From Cyanobium sp. AMD-g (GTDB lineage Bacteria; Cyanobacteriota; Cyanobacteriia; PCC-6307; Cyanobiaceae), in NCBI RefSeq assembly GCF_024346395.1, contig NZ_JAGQCW010000004.1:62001-126000 (forward strand): DNA of 64,000 bases. Reading direction: 5' to 3'. Made by a program: the position numbers and the translations under genes. Under the pieces are notes generated by a model. It was not told the origin of the DNA, did no database searches, and saw nothing but the letters and a program-made list of their open reading frames with translations. Numbering within the stretch: position 1 is the stretch's first letter; each line of letters begins with the position of its first letter. Below, piece by piece: positions 34,645 through 43,695 of the stretch.

Positions 34645-36243
34645 GTGGCCGCCCTGATGGCCCTGGCCATCTTGGTGGTGATGGCCCCCTTCAGTGGGGC
34701 CGGAGCCCAGGAGGCGACCGTTGCCCCTGCCTTTCTCCAGTTGGACGGCAACCGGCTGTTCCCGGTCAGCGCCTCAATGGACTACACGGCTGACCAACGG
34801 GTGGAGCGGGCCAATCGGCTGCTGCAGGAGGTGGTGGCGACCGGGAGCCCGGCCAGGATCGGCGTGAAGGAGCTCCGCAACCTGCCCGTGATCACCCTCG
34901 ATGACGCGGTGGTCCTCACGGTCACCCGGCGCGACACGCCGGAGGGCCTGACGGTGCAGGGGCAGGCCGAGCTCTGGCGTCAAACTCTGACGGCGGCTAT
35001 CAAGCGGGGGCGGCTCGAACGGCAGCCCGCCTACGTGGTCCGCATGGTCCCCATCTCCCTGGGGATCCTGGGAGCCACGTTCCTGCTGCAGCGGCTTCTT
35101 GGGCTGCTGTGGCGGCGGTACCTGCCCTCAGCCCTCACCCAGCCCCTGGTCAGTGAGCCCGGCAGCCAACCGCTGCGGGCCATGGACTGGCTGCTGCACG
35201 GGGTGTTGGTGATCCTGCGGCTTGGCCTCTGGATGGGAGCGATCCTGGTGATCGCCGGTTTCTTTCCCGTCACCCGGCTGCTGATCAGCCGCCTGCTGGA
35301 GGCCCTCACCAAGAGCCTGGGCTCCCCTTTCCTGCCCCTGGGGGGACGCAGCTACTCCGTGCTGGATGTCTTCGTCCTGGTGGCCCTGTTCCTCGTGCTG
35401 GTGCGCGGGGTGGCGTTCCTCAAGGGGCTGCTCCAGATCCGCGTCCTGCAACGCACGGGCATCGAGCCGGGCTCCCAGGAAGCGATCGCCTTCGTTCTTC
35501 AGTACGGCCTGCTGTTCCTCGGCACGCTGGTGCTGCTGCAGCTGTGGGGCCTCGATCTCACCTCCCTGGCCCTGTTCGCCAGCGTCCTGGGTGTGGGGGT
35601 GGGCCTGGGCCTGCAGGGCATCGCCAAGAACCTGATCAGCGGCCTGATCATCATGTTCGAGCGCCCCATCAAGGTGAACGATTTCGTCGAGGTGGGCGAC
35701 CTGCAGGGCACCGTGACCCGCGTCAATCTGCGCAGCACCGAGGTGGTCACCCTTGACCGCATCTCGATCATCGTTCCCAACGCGGAGTTTCTGGAGTCCC
35801 GCGTCGTCAACTGGAGCCACGGAAGTTCGGTGGCCCGCCTCAAGATTCCGGTGGGCGTGGCCTACGGCTCCGATTGCCAGGTGGTGCGTCAGGCCCTGCT
35901 GGAGGCTTGCCACGACCTGTCAGACATCCTGGCAACGCCACCACCCCAGGTGTTCTTCAAGGGCTTCGGGGAGAGTTCCCTGGATTTCCAATTGCTGGTC
36001 TGGATCAACCAGCCCCGGCGTCAGTATGAGATCCGCAGCGCGCTCAACTTCCGCATCGAAGCGATCCTGCGCCAGCACGATTTGTCCGTTCCGTTCCCCC
36101 AGCGGGATCTGCATCTGCGCAACGAACGCCTCGAGGTGGCCTTGCCCCCCGCCATCACCGACGCCCTGCTGAACCGGCTGAGCCCGACACCGCACGACCA
36201 AGACGGAGGCACACCGGCACCCGCCCCCCCTGTGCAAGGGTGA
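34645..36243 (+). CDS. MscS-family mechanosensitive channel, larger paralogue
   Basis: Large MscS-type channel. A signal-like hydrophobic N-terminus (ALMALAILVVMAPFSGAGA) precedes a periplasmic region, then helices around YVVRMVPISLGILGATFLLQ, WLLHGVLVILRLGLWMGAIL and FVLVALFLVLVRGVAFLKGL, a pore helix LALFASVLGVGVGLGLQGIA, and the beta domain IKVNDFVEVGDLQGTVTRVN. The start is unresolved: GTG 34645 lacks a basic n-region, while the Arg-rich RRVSSGRRRGRL just upstream would supply one but has only CTG codons (for example at 34585, overlapping the preceding stop) as starts. Confidence 0.85.
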   Translation: MAALMALAILVVMAPFSGAGAQEATVAPAFLQLDGNRLFPVSASMDYTADQRVERANRLLQEVVATGSPARIGVKELRNLPVITLDDAVVLTVTRRDTPEGLTVQGQAELWRQTLTAAIKRGRLERQPAYVVRMVPISLGILGATFLLQRLLGLLWRRYLPSALTQPLVSEPGSQPLRAMDWLLHGVLVILRLGLWMGAILVIAGFFPVTRLLISRLLEALTKSLGSPFLPLGGRSYSVLDVFVLVALFLVLVRGVAFLKGLLQIRVLQRTGIEPGSQEAIAFVLQYGLLFLGTLVLLQLWGLDLTSLALFASVLGVGVGLGLQGIAKNLISGLIIMFERPIKVNDFVEVGDLQGTVTRVNLRSTEVVTLDRISIIVPNAEFLESRVVNWSHGSSVARLKIPVGVAYGSDCQVVRQALLEACHDLSDILATPPPQVFFKGFGESSLDFQLLVWINQPRRQYEIRSALNFRIEAILRQHDLSVPFPQRDLHLRNERLEVALPPAITDALLNRLSPTPHDQDGGTPAPAPPVQG

Positions 36244-36262
36244 CCCCAGCCGTAGCGAACCC

Positions 36263-37318
36263 ATGACGACCCTGGGCGTCACGTTCCTCCTGGCCGCGCT
36301 CCGCGTTGTGGCGGGTTCCGCCGTCATCTGGCTGCTGACCAAGCTGATAGGGCGCTTGCTGCGGGGGGTCGCAGGCCGCAGGGCCACCCTTGCCGACGAC
36401 TCCCTGCTCCGCCTGATCCTGGGAACCGTTGCCCGCCTGGGCTATCTGGCCATGGCGTCCTGGGGCTGGCAGTCCCTGGTGAGGGGATGGGACGGACGGG
36501 CCTTCGACCAGGGTCCCGACCGGTTCGTGAACGGCGCATTGCTGTTGGCGGCCATCGTGATGGTGGTACGACTGATCAACCGAGCGCTGTTGCTGTTTCT
36601 CGATCGCTCCATGCAGCGACTGGGGCGTTACGACCAGCTGGCCACCCTGCATGGACTGGCGCCGATGATCCGCACGATCATCTGGCTGATGGCCGCCCTG
36701 GTGTTCCTGCAGAACCAGGGGGTGGAGATGGGCGCCCTCTATGCCTCCCTGGCCGGCGCTGGCATCGGCCTCGGCCTGGCCTTGAAGGGGCCGCTCACCA
36801 ACTTCATCAGCTACCTGACGATCCTGCTGGACGCGCCCTTCCAGATCGGCGACTTCATCCGCTTCGGTGATGTGCTCGGACCCGTGGAGGAGGTGGGGCT
36901 GCGTTCCACGATCATCCGCAGCCTGAGCGGGGAGCGGATCGTGATCAACAACGATGAGCTGCTCAACCAGACGATCCATAACTTCAGCGACCTGCCGCGG
37001 CGACGGGTCGCCCACAGCATCGGAGTGGTCTACGAGACACCGTTGGAGCAGGTGGCCGCCATTCCCGAACTCGTGGCCCAGGTGGTGCAGGCCCATCCAC
37101 CGGCCACATTCGACCGCTGCCACTTCACCGGCTTCACCGACATGGCCCTGGAATTCGAGTTCGTTTTCTTCGTCCCCGATGGCGACATGGTGCTTTACCT
37201 GGATCTGCAACAGCAGATCAACCTGGGCCTGCTGCGCCGTTTCGAAGACCAGGGCATCCACTTCGCCACCCGGAACCCGCACCTGCTGGTGGAGCCAACG
37301 TCAGCCCCCGAGGCCTGA
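36263..37318 (+). CDS. MscS-family mechanosensitive channel, smaller paralogue
   Basis: 351 residues from ATG 36263. Three to four helices (VTFLLAALRVVAGSAVIWLL, LLAAIVMVVRLINRALLLFL, TIIWLMAALVFLQNQG), pore segment YASLAGAGIGLGLALKGPLT, and beta domain FQIGDFIRFGDVLGPVEEVG with IRSLSGERIVINNDELL. It lies 19 bp after the larger MscS gene; the pair is probably an osmotic-release unit. C-terminal domain ends in FATRNPHLLVEP. Confidence 0.88.
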   Translation: MTTLGVTFLLAALRVVAGSAVIWLLTKLIGRLLRGVAGRRATLADDSLLRLILGTVARLGYLAMASWGWQSLVRGWDGRAFDQGPDRFVNGALLLAAIVMVVRLINRALLLFLDRSMQRLGRYDQLATLHGLAPMIRTIIWLMAALVFLQNQGVEMGALYASLAGAGIGLGLALKGPLTNFISYLTILLDAPFQIGDFIRFGDVLGPVEEVGLRSTIIRSLSGERIVINNDELLNQTIHNFSDLPRRRVAHSIGVVYETPLEQVAAIPELVAQVVQAHPPATFDRCHFTGFTDMALEFEFVFFVPDGDMVLYLDLQQQINLGLLRRFEDQGIHFATRNPHLLVEPTSAPEA

Positions 37319-37342
37319 AGATCGGCTGCAGCCACCCGGCCC

Positions 37343-38824
37343 CTAGCCACGCCAACGCCAGAGGCCGGCGATGGCGGCGATCCCCAGCAGGGGGGCCTCC
37401 CCCCAGCGGACATAGGGCGTGAGCGTGGAGCGGTGCCGCACCGTGAGCACCCCGGAGGCGGGACGATCGGGCGGCAACTGGTCCACCAGCCGGCCCTGGG
37501 GATCCACCACCAGGCTCGGTCCGGTGTTGGCCGAACTGATCAGCCAGCGATCGGTTTCGATGGCTCGGAGGCTGGCCAGGGATCGGAACTGGCCCTGCAG
37601 CATTGCCGGATAGGGATCCAGATTGGCGGTGGCCAGCAGCCAGAGAGCGCCGTCCCGACTGGCGGCCGCCAGGGCGGCGCCATCGGACATCTCGTAGCAG
37701 ATGGCGACACCCACAGCACCCCCCGGACGGTCGAGCAGGCGGGACGGGGGACCCGGTTCGATGCCGCCCACCGCCGACAGTCCGCTCCAGCGCCACAGGC
37801 CAACCAGCGGCACCCACTCCCCGAGCGGCACCACCCGGTGCTTGTCGATCCAGTGACTGGCCCGCCGCTCGCCGGGGGCGAAGCGGAGCACACTGCTGCG
37901 CTGCTCAAGGCCCTCCTGACGGAAGCCGCCGCTGAGCACCTCCACGGTCGCCGGCTGTGGCAGGGGCTGGCCCAGGGCCAGGGCTCCCTCGGGCAGCAAC
38001 AGCCCCGTGATCGCCTCCGAAGCGGACGCCCCTGCGGCAACAAGGGCCTGCCGCTGGGCTCCGCCCAGCTGTTGCAGCAGCCGCTGCTGCTGCTCGGGCA
38101 GGAACTTCTGGCGCGTGGGGCTGGCCGGCTGGAGCACCAGCCATCGCTCCACCGACCCGCCGGCAGCGGAACTGCCGCTGATCAGCACCAGACCGAGCAG
38201 ATGGGCCGCCAGCACCAGGGCCAGCGTCACACCACCGGCGCGCAAGGGCCAGGAGGTCGCCACGACGGTTCGCCACAGTCCCCAACCGATCAGCAGTTGG
38301 ACGGCGGCCAGCAGCCCGGCGCCACCGATGGCGGCCAGGCCGGCCAGGGCCCGGTCCCCGGGCAGGGCGGAGGCGCCCAGACCCAGCCAGAACAGGGGAC
38401 CGCGGGACAGGGTCACCTCGGCGATCCCCCACAACGCCGCCATGAGCAGGGCCGTGCTGAAGCGGCGGCCATCCAGCCGCCACACCAGTCCGCACCAGGC
38501 CCCGACCAGCACCCCTCCCGCCAGGCCGCAGGCCAGCCACAGGGCCAGGCAGATCGGCAGGCTCAGCGGGCCTGGCACACCGACCCAGTCGAGCGGGTGA
38601 AGCCAGAGCAGCCAGCGGTGGCTGACCAGAACCGCCGCCAGACCCCAGCAGGCACCGACCCTGACGGCGGACCAACCGGAGGGCCTTGGCAGGGCCGCCA
38701 ACCCCCAGAGAACGGCCAGGGCCGGCCAGAGCAGCCAGGGCCAGCCCAGGGGCGGTAGCGCCACTCCCGCCAGCAGCCCTGCCATCGCCGCCGCGATCCA
38801 GCGGGGCCTTCGGTCATTGCCCAT
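37343..38824 (-). CDS. lnt: Apolipoprotein N-acyltransferase
   Basis: Inner-membrane enzyme adding the third acyl chain to lipoproteins. 493 residues from ATG 38824: N-terminal helices (LLAGVALPPLGWPWLLWPAL and others) and a C-terminal nitrilase-type domain with the catalytic Glu in GLLLPEGALALG, Lys in the WIDKHRVVPLGEWVP segment, and Cys in VGVAICYEMSDGAAL. All three catalytic positions are intact. Convergent with the small MscS gene. Confidence 0.93.
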   Translation of the reverse strand: MGNDRRPRWIAAAMAGLLAGVALPPLGWPWLLWPALAVLWGLAALPRPSGWSAVRVGACWGLAAVLVSHRWLLWLHPLDWVGVPGPLSLPICLALWLACGLAGGVLVGAWCGLVWRLDGRRFSTALLMAALWGIAEVTLSRGPLFWLGLGASALPGDRALAGLAAIGGAGLLAAVQLLIGWGLWRTVVATSWPLRAGGVTLALVLAAHLLGLVLISGSSAAGGSVERWLVLQPASPTRQKFLPEQQQRLLQQLGGAQRQALVAAGASASEAITGLLLPEGALALGQPLPQPATVEVLSGGFRQEGLEQRSSVLRFAPGERRASHWIDKHRVVPLGEWVPLVGLWRWSGLSAVGGIEPGPPSRLLDRPGGAVGVAICYEMSDGAALAAASRDGALWLLATANLDPYPAMLQGQFRSLASLRAIETDRWLISSANTGPSLVVDPQGRLVDQLPPDRPASGVLTVRHRSTLTPYVRWGEAPLLGIAAIAGLWRWRG

Positions 38825-38891
38825 GGTCACCTGGCGCCGGAGGCGCCATGGTCGATAGAGCGTGACGCTGTTCCCCCAAGGAATCCTTTTC

Positions 38892-39233
38892 ATGGACCAG
38901 GGCAATCTGCTGCAGATGCTGCTGCTGCGCGGCCTCGGCACCACCTCGCTGGTGGCTGACCGACTCAAGTACGTCAGCCAGGAATGGGTCAGCAGCGGCC
39001 GCCTCGATCCCAACCACGCCTCTGCCCTGGTCGAGGACGTGATGCGCGCCTTGCGGGGCGAGACGCCGGAGGTGGAACAACAGGCGGAACGCCAGCTGGA
39101 GCGCAACCGCGACCAGCTGCTGCAGGACCTGGGTCTGGCCCGCCAGCGGGAGCTGGACGAACTGCGTGGCCGCATTGATCGCCTGGAACAGGCGCTGCGC
39201 CAGCGCCAGAACAACGGCGAGAGCAGCGACTGA
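38892..39233 (+). CDS. Phasin-family-like small helical protein
   Basis: 113 residues from ATG 38892: [20 protein letters not shown] then [20 protein letters not shown] and a long charged helix [20 protein letters not shown]. Similar proteins in cyanobacteria are annotated as phasin family; a storage-granule role here is not supported by neighbours. The start is fixed by the conserved MDQ opening; an earlier ATG at 38862 is in frame but unlikely. Confidence 0.65.
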   Translation: MDQGNLLQMLLLRGLGTTSLVADRLKYVSQEWVSSGRLDPNHASALVEDVMRALRGETPEVEQQAERQLERNRDQLLQDLGLARQRELDELRGRIDRLEQALRQRQNNGESSD

Positions 39234-39271
39234 TCGCACTGGCAGAATCGCCCCATCCAGGGACTTTCCGC

Positions 39272-39922
39272 ATGCGCGACATCCTGATCAGCTCGTTCGT
39301 CTGTGTGGCCTGCCTGATGCTGGCCCTGGTGAGCCAGCTGGTGTCCCCCTCGGTGGTGGAAGCGGCTGCGCCGGCCCCCGCCGACGCTGGCGTGCAGCAG
39401 GCCCTGGACCGCTCCGGCCCTGCCCCCACCGCACCTCAGGCGCGCCCCGCTGTGGCGGCGCCCCTCGAACTCGATCCCGACGTCCCCAACCCCACCCTGT
39501 TCACCATGGCCCCCGATTCCTCCAGCGCCGACCTGGCCTCCAGCGGGGCCGCGGCCCTGGGCGGGGAGCTCGTCTCCCCCACCGAGCGCACCACCCCCAG
39601 CGGCCTGCGCATCACCGACCTGGCCCTGGGCGAAGGCGCCGAGGCCAAAAGCGGCCAGACCGTGGTGGTCAACTACCGCGGCACCCTCACCAACGGCAAG
39701 GAGTTCGACAGCAGCTACGGCCGCGGCCCCTTCTCCTTCCCCCTCGGCGCCGGCCGGGTGATCCGGGGCTGGGACGAAGGGGTGGCCGGCATGAAGGTGG
39801 GCGGCAAGCGCAAGCTGGTCATCCCCCCCGATCTGGCCTACGGCGAGCGTGGCGCCGGTGGCGTGATCCCCCCAAACGCCACCCTGGTGTTCGAGGTGGA
39901 ACTGCTGGAGATCAAGGGCTGA
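39272..39922 (+). CDS. FKBP-type peptidyl-prolyl isomerase, exported
   Basis: 216 residues: signal peptide or anchor ([20 protein letters not shown]), an Ala/Pro-rich linker, then one FKBP domain from about residue 110: [60 protein letters not shown] and [20 protein letters not shown]. Periplasmic or lumenal protein folding is the likely role. It ends 70 bp before sodB. Confidence 0.93.
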   Translation: MRDILISSFVCVACLMLALVSQLVSPSVVEAAAPAPADAGVQQALDRSGPAPTAPQARPAVAAPLELDPDVPNPTLFTMAPDSSSADLASSGAAALGGELVSPTERTTPSGLRITDLALGEGAEAKSGQTVVVNYRGTLTNGKEFDSSYGRGPFSFPLGAGRVIRGWDEGVAGMKVGGKRKLVIPPDLAYGERGAGGVIPPNATLVFEVELLEIKG

Positions 39923-39961
39923 GGCCCGGCCCAAGGCAGCCGGGATTCGGGTGACGATCGT

Positions 39962-39967
39962 TACAAT
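39962..39967 (+). promoter_or_regulatory. Candidate -10 element of sodB
   Basis: TACAAT lies 24 bp before the sodB start codon in a short A+T-rich island. No good -35 match is visible, so this is a weak call. Confidence 0.3.
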
Positions 39968-39991
39968 GCCGCGTAACCCCAACCGTCTCCC

Positions 39992-40591
39992 ATGGCTCAC
40001 CAGCTGCCCGAACTGCCCTACGGCCTCGACGCACTCGAGCCCCACATCTCCCGGCAGACCCTGGAGTTCCACCACGGCAAGCACCACGCCGCCTACGTCA
40101 CCAACCTCAACAAGCTGGTCGAAGGGACTGACCTCGAGGGCAAGAGCCTCGAAGAAGTGATCCTGGCGGTGGCCGGCGACGCCGGCAAGGCAGGCGTGTT
40201 CAACAACGCCGCCCAGGTCTGGAACCACAGCTTCTACTGGCAGTGCATCAAGCCCGGCGGCGGCGGCGCCCCCACCGGTGCCCTGGCCGAGAAGATCGCC
40301 GCCGACTTCGGCAGCTTCGAGGCCTTCAGCGAGCAGTTCAAGACCGCCGGTGCCACCCAGTTCGGCAGCGGCTGGGCCTGGCTGGTGCTCGATGGCGGCA
40401 CCCTGAAGATCACCAAGACGGCCAACGCCGATCTGCCCCTGGCCCATGGACAGAAGGCCCTGCTCACCATGGATGTCTGGGAGCACGCCTACTACCTCGA
40501 CTACCAGAATCGCCGTCCCGACTACATGACCACCTACCTCGACAAGCTGGTCAACTGGGACTTCGTGGCCGCGAACCTGGCCGCCGCCTGA
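39992..40591 (+). CDS. sodB: Iron superoxide dismutase
   Basis: Converts superoxide to peroxide and oxygen. 199 residues. Metal ligands: His in [13 protein letters not shown], His in [10 protein letters not shown], and Asp/His in [19 protein letters not shown]. Fe-type rather than Mn-type is indicated by [14 protein letters not shown] with Gln at the outer-sphere position and [16 protein letters not shown]. No export signal. A strong terminator follows. Confidence 0.95.
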   Translation: MAHQLPELPYGLDALEPHISRQTLEFHHGKHHAAYVTNLNKLVEGTDLEGKSLEEVILAVAGDAGKAGVFNNAAQVWNHSFYWQCIKPGGGGAPTGALAEKIAADFGSFEAFSEQFKTAGATQFGSGWAWLVLDGGTLKITKTANADLPLAHGQKALLTMDVWEHAYYLDYQNRRPDYMTTYLDKLVNWDFVAANLAAA

Positions 40592-40613
40592 TCAGGCTTC
40601 AGCGCCAACCACC

Positions 40614-40644
40614 AGCCCCTGGGGATCCCCGGGGGCTTTTTTTT
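40614..40644 (+). terminator. Rho-independent terminator after sodB
   Basis: AGCCCC (40614-40619) pairs with GGGGCT (40632-40637) around an inner GGGG/CCCC stem, followed by eight T (40637-40644). It abuts the convergent queA stop and could stop transcription from the sodB side. Confidence 0.88.
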
Positions 40645-41765
40645 CAGGCTGGCCTGGCCCCTGGCAGCACCGCCTCCGGCGCGATCCACATGGCATCGCC
40701 GTAGGAGAAGAAGCGGTACTGGCGTTCGATCGCCTCGCCGTAGAGGGCCAGGAGGCGCTCGCGGCCGATCAGGGCACTCACCAGCAGCAGCAGCGAGCTC
40801 TTCGGCAGGTGGAAGTTGGTGAGCAGGCCCTGCACCACGGCGAAGCGGTAGCCGGGCTGGATCACCAGGTTCACCGGGCCGGTGTGGGGCCGGAGCTCGC
40901 CGCCGTGCAGCTGGGCCACGGCCTCCAGGCTGCGGACCGAGGTGGTGCCGATGGCGATCACCCGGCCGCCGGCCGCCCGGCAGGCCGCCACCGCCTCCAC
41001 CAGCGCCGGGCTCACCTCCACCCATTCGCTGTGGAGCTCCAGAGCGCTGAGGTCTTCCGTTTCGATCGGCCGGAACGTGCCCAGGCCCACATGCAGGGTG
41101 GTGGTGGCCACCCCGACACCACGCCCCCTGATCGCCGAGAGCAGCTCGTCGCTGAGGTGCAGGCCGGCGGTGGGGGCGGCCACGGCGCCGGGACGGGCGG
41201 CGTAGCGGGTCTGGTAGCGCTCGTTGTCGCTGGCGTCGTGTTCGTGGATGTAGGGCGGCAGGGGGATGGCGCCGTACTGCACCAGCAGGGGCTCGAGGGC
41301 CGCCGCATCGGCGCAGTCCGGCGGGAACTGCACGATGCGGCCGCCGGTGGTGGAATCGCTGCCCACCACCGCCACCGTCAGGGGCGGCTGGCCCTCGGCC
41401 ACCACCTCCAGGCGGTCACCGGGCCGCAGCTTCTTGGCGGGCCGCGCCAGGCACAGCCACTGGCCCGACCCGCCCGGCCAGGGCTCGAGCACCAGCAACT
41501 CCACCGCACACCCGCCGGGCCGCCGCGCCTCCAGCCGGGCGCGCAGCACCCGGGTGTCGTTCACCACCAGCAGATCGCCGGGCCTGAGTTCGTGCTGCAG
41601 ATCCCAGGCGCTGAGGTGGCGGGCCTGGGGGGCTGGCCCTGCCCCCGCCGGGTCCACCACCAGCAGCCTCGCGGCGTGCCGGGGCTCCACCGGCCGCTGG
41701 GCGATCCGCTCCTGGGGCAGGGCGAAGTCGTAGCTCGACAGGCGCAGGTCGGAAGGATCCGGCAC
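40644..41765 (-). CDS. queA: tRNA preQ1(34) S-adenosylmethionine ribosyltransferase-isomerase
   Basis: Transfers and isomerises ribose from SAM onto preQ1 to give epoxyqueuosine in tRNA. 373 residues: [20 protein letters not shown] at the start, [32 protein letters not shown] and [15 protein letters not shown], then [20 protein letters not shown] and [14 protein letters not shown]. Complete and of normal length. Confidence 0.96.
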   Translation of the reverse strand: MPDPSDLRLSSYDFALPQERIAQRPVEPRHAARLLVVDPAGAGPAPQARHLSAWDLQHELRPGDLLVVNDTRVLRARLEARRPGGCAVELLVLEPWPGGSGQWLCLARPAKKLRPGDRLEVVAEGQPPLTVAVVGSDSTTGGRIVQFPPDCADAAALEPLLVQYGAIPLPPYIHEHDASDNERYQTRYAARPGAVAAPTAGLHLSDELLSAIRGRGVGVATTTLHVGLGTFRPIETEDLSALELHSEWVEVSPALVEAVAACRAAGGRVIAIGTTSVRSLEAVAQLHGGELRPHTGPVNLVIQPGYRFAVVQGLLTNFHLPKSSLLLLVSALIGRERLLALYGEAIERQYRFFSYGDAMWIAPEAVLPGARPA

Positions 41766-41796
41766 GGCGGGGGTGACGACGCGGAAGGGAGTGGTC

Positions 41797-43158
41797 CTAG
41801 AGGGCCAGGCTTTCGGGGCGGTTCTCGATCAGGTCGGCCAGATCCTTGAGGAAGGCCGCCGCATGGGTGCCGTAGATGACGCGGTGGTCGGCGGTGAGGT
41901 TGACCTGCATCTGGCGCCGCACGGCGATCGAGCCGTCCTTGAGGGCGGCGACGACGGGCCTGGAGGCAGCCACCGCCAGGATGGCGCCGGTGCCCGGGGG
42001 CAGGATCGCGTCGAAGCGATCGACCCCGAACATGCCCAGGTTGGAGAGGGTGAAGGTGCCGGTGGTGTACTCCTCCGGCTTGAGCTGCTTGGAGCGGGAG
42101 CGGGCCACCAGATCGGCCCAGTTGCGGGAAAGGGAATAGAGGTCGGTGCGGTCGGCCGCGGCCAGCACCGGGGTGATCAGGCCGCCGTCATCCATGGCGA
42201 CGGCCACGGCCACGTTGACGGAGGCCGGGTAGGCCATGCCCGCGTCGCTGGCGGAGGCATTCACCTGGGGATGGCGGGCCAGGGTGACGCCCACCGCCTT
42301 GGCCAGCAGGGCCGTCATCGTGACGCCCTTGGCCTTCACCTGCTTGTAGAAGGCGTCCAGCCGGTCGGTGGTGATCGTGTAACCGACGTGGAAGCAGGGG
42401 ACCGCCAGGCTGGCGTTCATGTTGCGGACGACCGCCTGCTGCAGGGTGTTGAAGGCCACCGTCTCACCGGCGCGGCCGAAGGCCTGGCCGGCGGGGGCGG
42501 CCGGCGCGGCAGCGGCGCCGTTGCCCGCAGCGACCGCCATCGCTGGAGCGGTGCCCTCCGCCACCCGCGGCACACTCACCGGTTGGCCGGTGGCCTGCTC
42601 CACATCTTCGGCCTGGATCCGGCCGTTGGGGCCGGTGCCCCGCAGCGAGGCCAGGGCAACCCCCAGCTGGGCGGCCAGTTTGCGGGCCCGGGGGGTGGCC
42701 ACGACGCGGCCGTCTCCGGCGCTGGCCGGCACGGGCACCGGCTGCGGGGCGGCGACGGGGGCTGGCACCGGGACCGCTGCGGCCACCGGCGCTGGTGCCG
42801 GGGTGGGGGGCACGGCAGCAGGCGCCGCCGGAGCCGGAGCCGCGGCGGTGGCTGCCGCCGGTGCGGGAGCGGCCGCCGGTGCGGGAGCGGCCGCCTTGGC
42901 CGCAGCGATCTCCGCCTCGCTCTCCACGATCAGCCCGATCGTTTCGCCCACCGGAGCGGTGCTGCCCGCCTCCATCAGCACAGCCGCCAGGAAGCCCTCC
43001 TGGAAGGCCTCCACGTCCATGTCCGCCTTGTCGGACTCGACCACGAGCACCGACTCGCCCCGTTCGACGCGCTCACCGGGCTTCTTGAGCCACTCCACGA
43101 TCTTGCCCTCCGTCATGGTGGAGCTGAGGGCCGGCATGAAGATTTCGTGGGTGGCCAA
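41797..43158 (-). CDS. pdhC: Dihydrolipoamide acetyltransferase (pyruvate dehydrogenase E2)
   Basis: E2 subunit of pyruvate dehydrogenase. 453 residues: lipoyl domain with the lipoylated Lys in [14 protein letters not shown], an Ala/Pro-rich swinging linker (about residues 85-150), peripheral-subunit-binding domain [20 protein letters not shown] with [16 protein letters not shown], and the catalytic core ending in [20 protein letters not shown] with the active-site His. The lipoyl synthesis gene lipB is 2.5 kb away on the same strand. Confidence 0.95.
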   Translation of the reverse strand: MATHEIFMPALSSTMTEGKIVEWLKKPGERVERGESVLVVESDKADMDVEAFQEGFLAAVLMEAGSTAPVGETIGLIVESEAEIAAAKAAAPAPAAAPAPAAATAAAPAPAAPAAVPPTPAPAPVAAAVPVPAPVAAPQPVPVPASAGDGRVVATPRARKLAAQLGVALASLRGTGPNGRIQAEDVEQATGQPVSVPRVAEGTAPAMAVAAGNGAAAAPAAPAGQAFGRAGETVAFNTLQQAVVRNMNASLAVPCFHVGYTITTDRLDAFYKQVKAKGVTMTALLAKAVGVTLARHPQVNASASDAGMAYPASVNVAVAVAMDDGGLITPVLAAADRTDLYSLSRNWADLVARSRSKQLKPEEYTTGTFTLSNLGMFGVDRFDAILPPGTGAILAVAASRPVVAALKDGSIAVRRQMQVNLTADHRVIYGTHAAAFLKDLADLIENRPESLAL

Positions 43159-43204
43159 CGGGGGACTGCCTCTGTGATGGGGGGGATTTTAGGCGGCGGA
43201 AGGA

Positions 43205-43648
43205 TCAGCCCCCCTCGATCGCCTCGATCACGCCGTCCCGCACCAGCACGGACACCTGCAGCTTCTGCACCAGGTTGTCGCCCACCTGAACATCGCAGAA
43301 GCTCTCGATCTGCCCCTGCTCCACCACCTGCTCCATCTCCAGTTCCCGCACCTGGCGCTGCTGTTCCAGCACCTGGCGCTTCTGCTCCTCAAACTCGGCC
43401 CGCTTGGCCGCCACCTGCTGCTGCACCGAGCCCACCTGTTCCTGCACCCGGGGATCGAGGGGATTGGCGCTCTGGCGGCGGATCTCGTCGATCAGCCGCT
43501 GCCCCTCCTGCTCCAGCTGGGCCAGCTGCTGGTCGAAATTGGTGAGCGCATTGCTGAGCTCCCGCTCGGCATCTTCCTTCCAGCGCGGCGTCACGACGGC
43601 TCGCACCGTGATCGATCGCTTGATGTTCAGGCTGTTGCCGTCGGCCAT
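43205..43648 (-). CDS. YlqD-like protein
   Basis: 147 residues: KRSITVRAVVTPRWKEDAER, a central coiled coil (NFDQQLAQLEQEGQRLIDEI and AAKRAEFEEQKRQVLEQQRQ) and a C-terminal strand-rich part FCDVQVGDNLVQKLQVSVLV. This matches the YlqD family (cyanobacteria and firmicutes), function unknown. Same strand as pdhC, 46 bp upstream of it. Confidence 0.8.
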   Translation of the reverse strand: MADGNSLNIKRSITVRAVVTPRWKEDAERELSNALTNFDQQLAQLEQEGQRLIDEIRRQSANPLDPRVQEQVGSVQQQVAAKRAEFEEQKRQVLEQQRQVRELEMEQVVEQGQIESFCDVQVGDNLVQKLQVSVLVRDGVIEAIEGG

Positions 43649-43695
43649 GGGACTGCAGGTGCAGGGGTCAGGCTGTCAGGCCACGGGCGATCCGG

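Noticed and set aside
41773-43545. Plus-strand frame opposite pdhC and the YlqD-like gene
   Set aside because: Gly/His/Arg-rich repeats arise from the Ala/Pro linker of pdhC read backwards.
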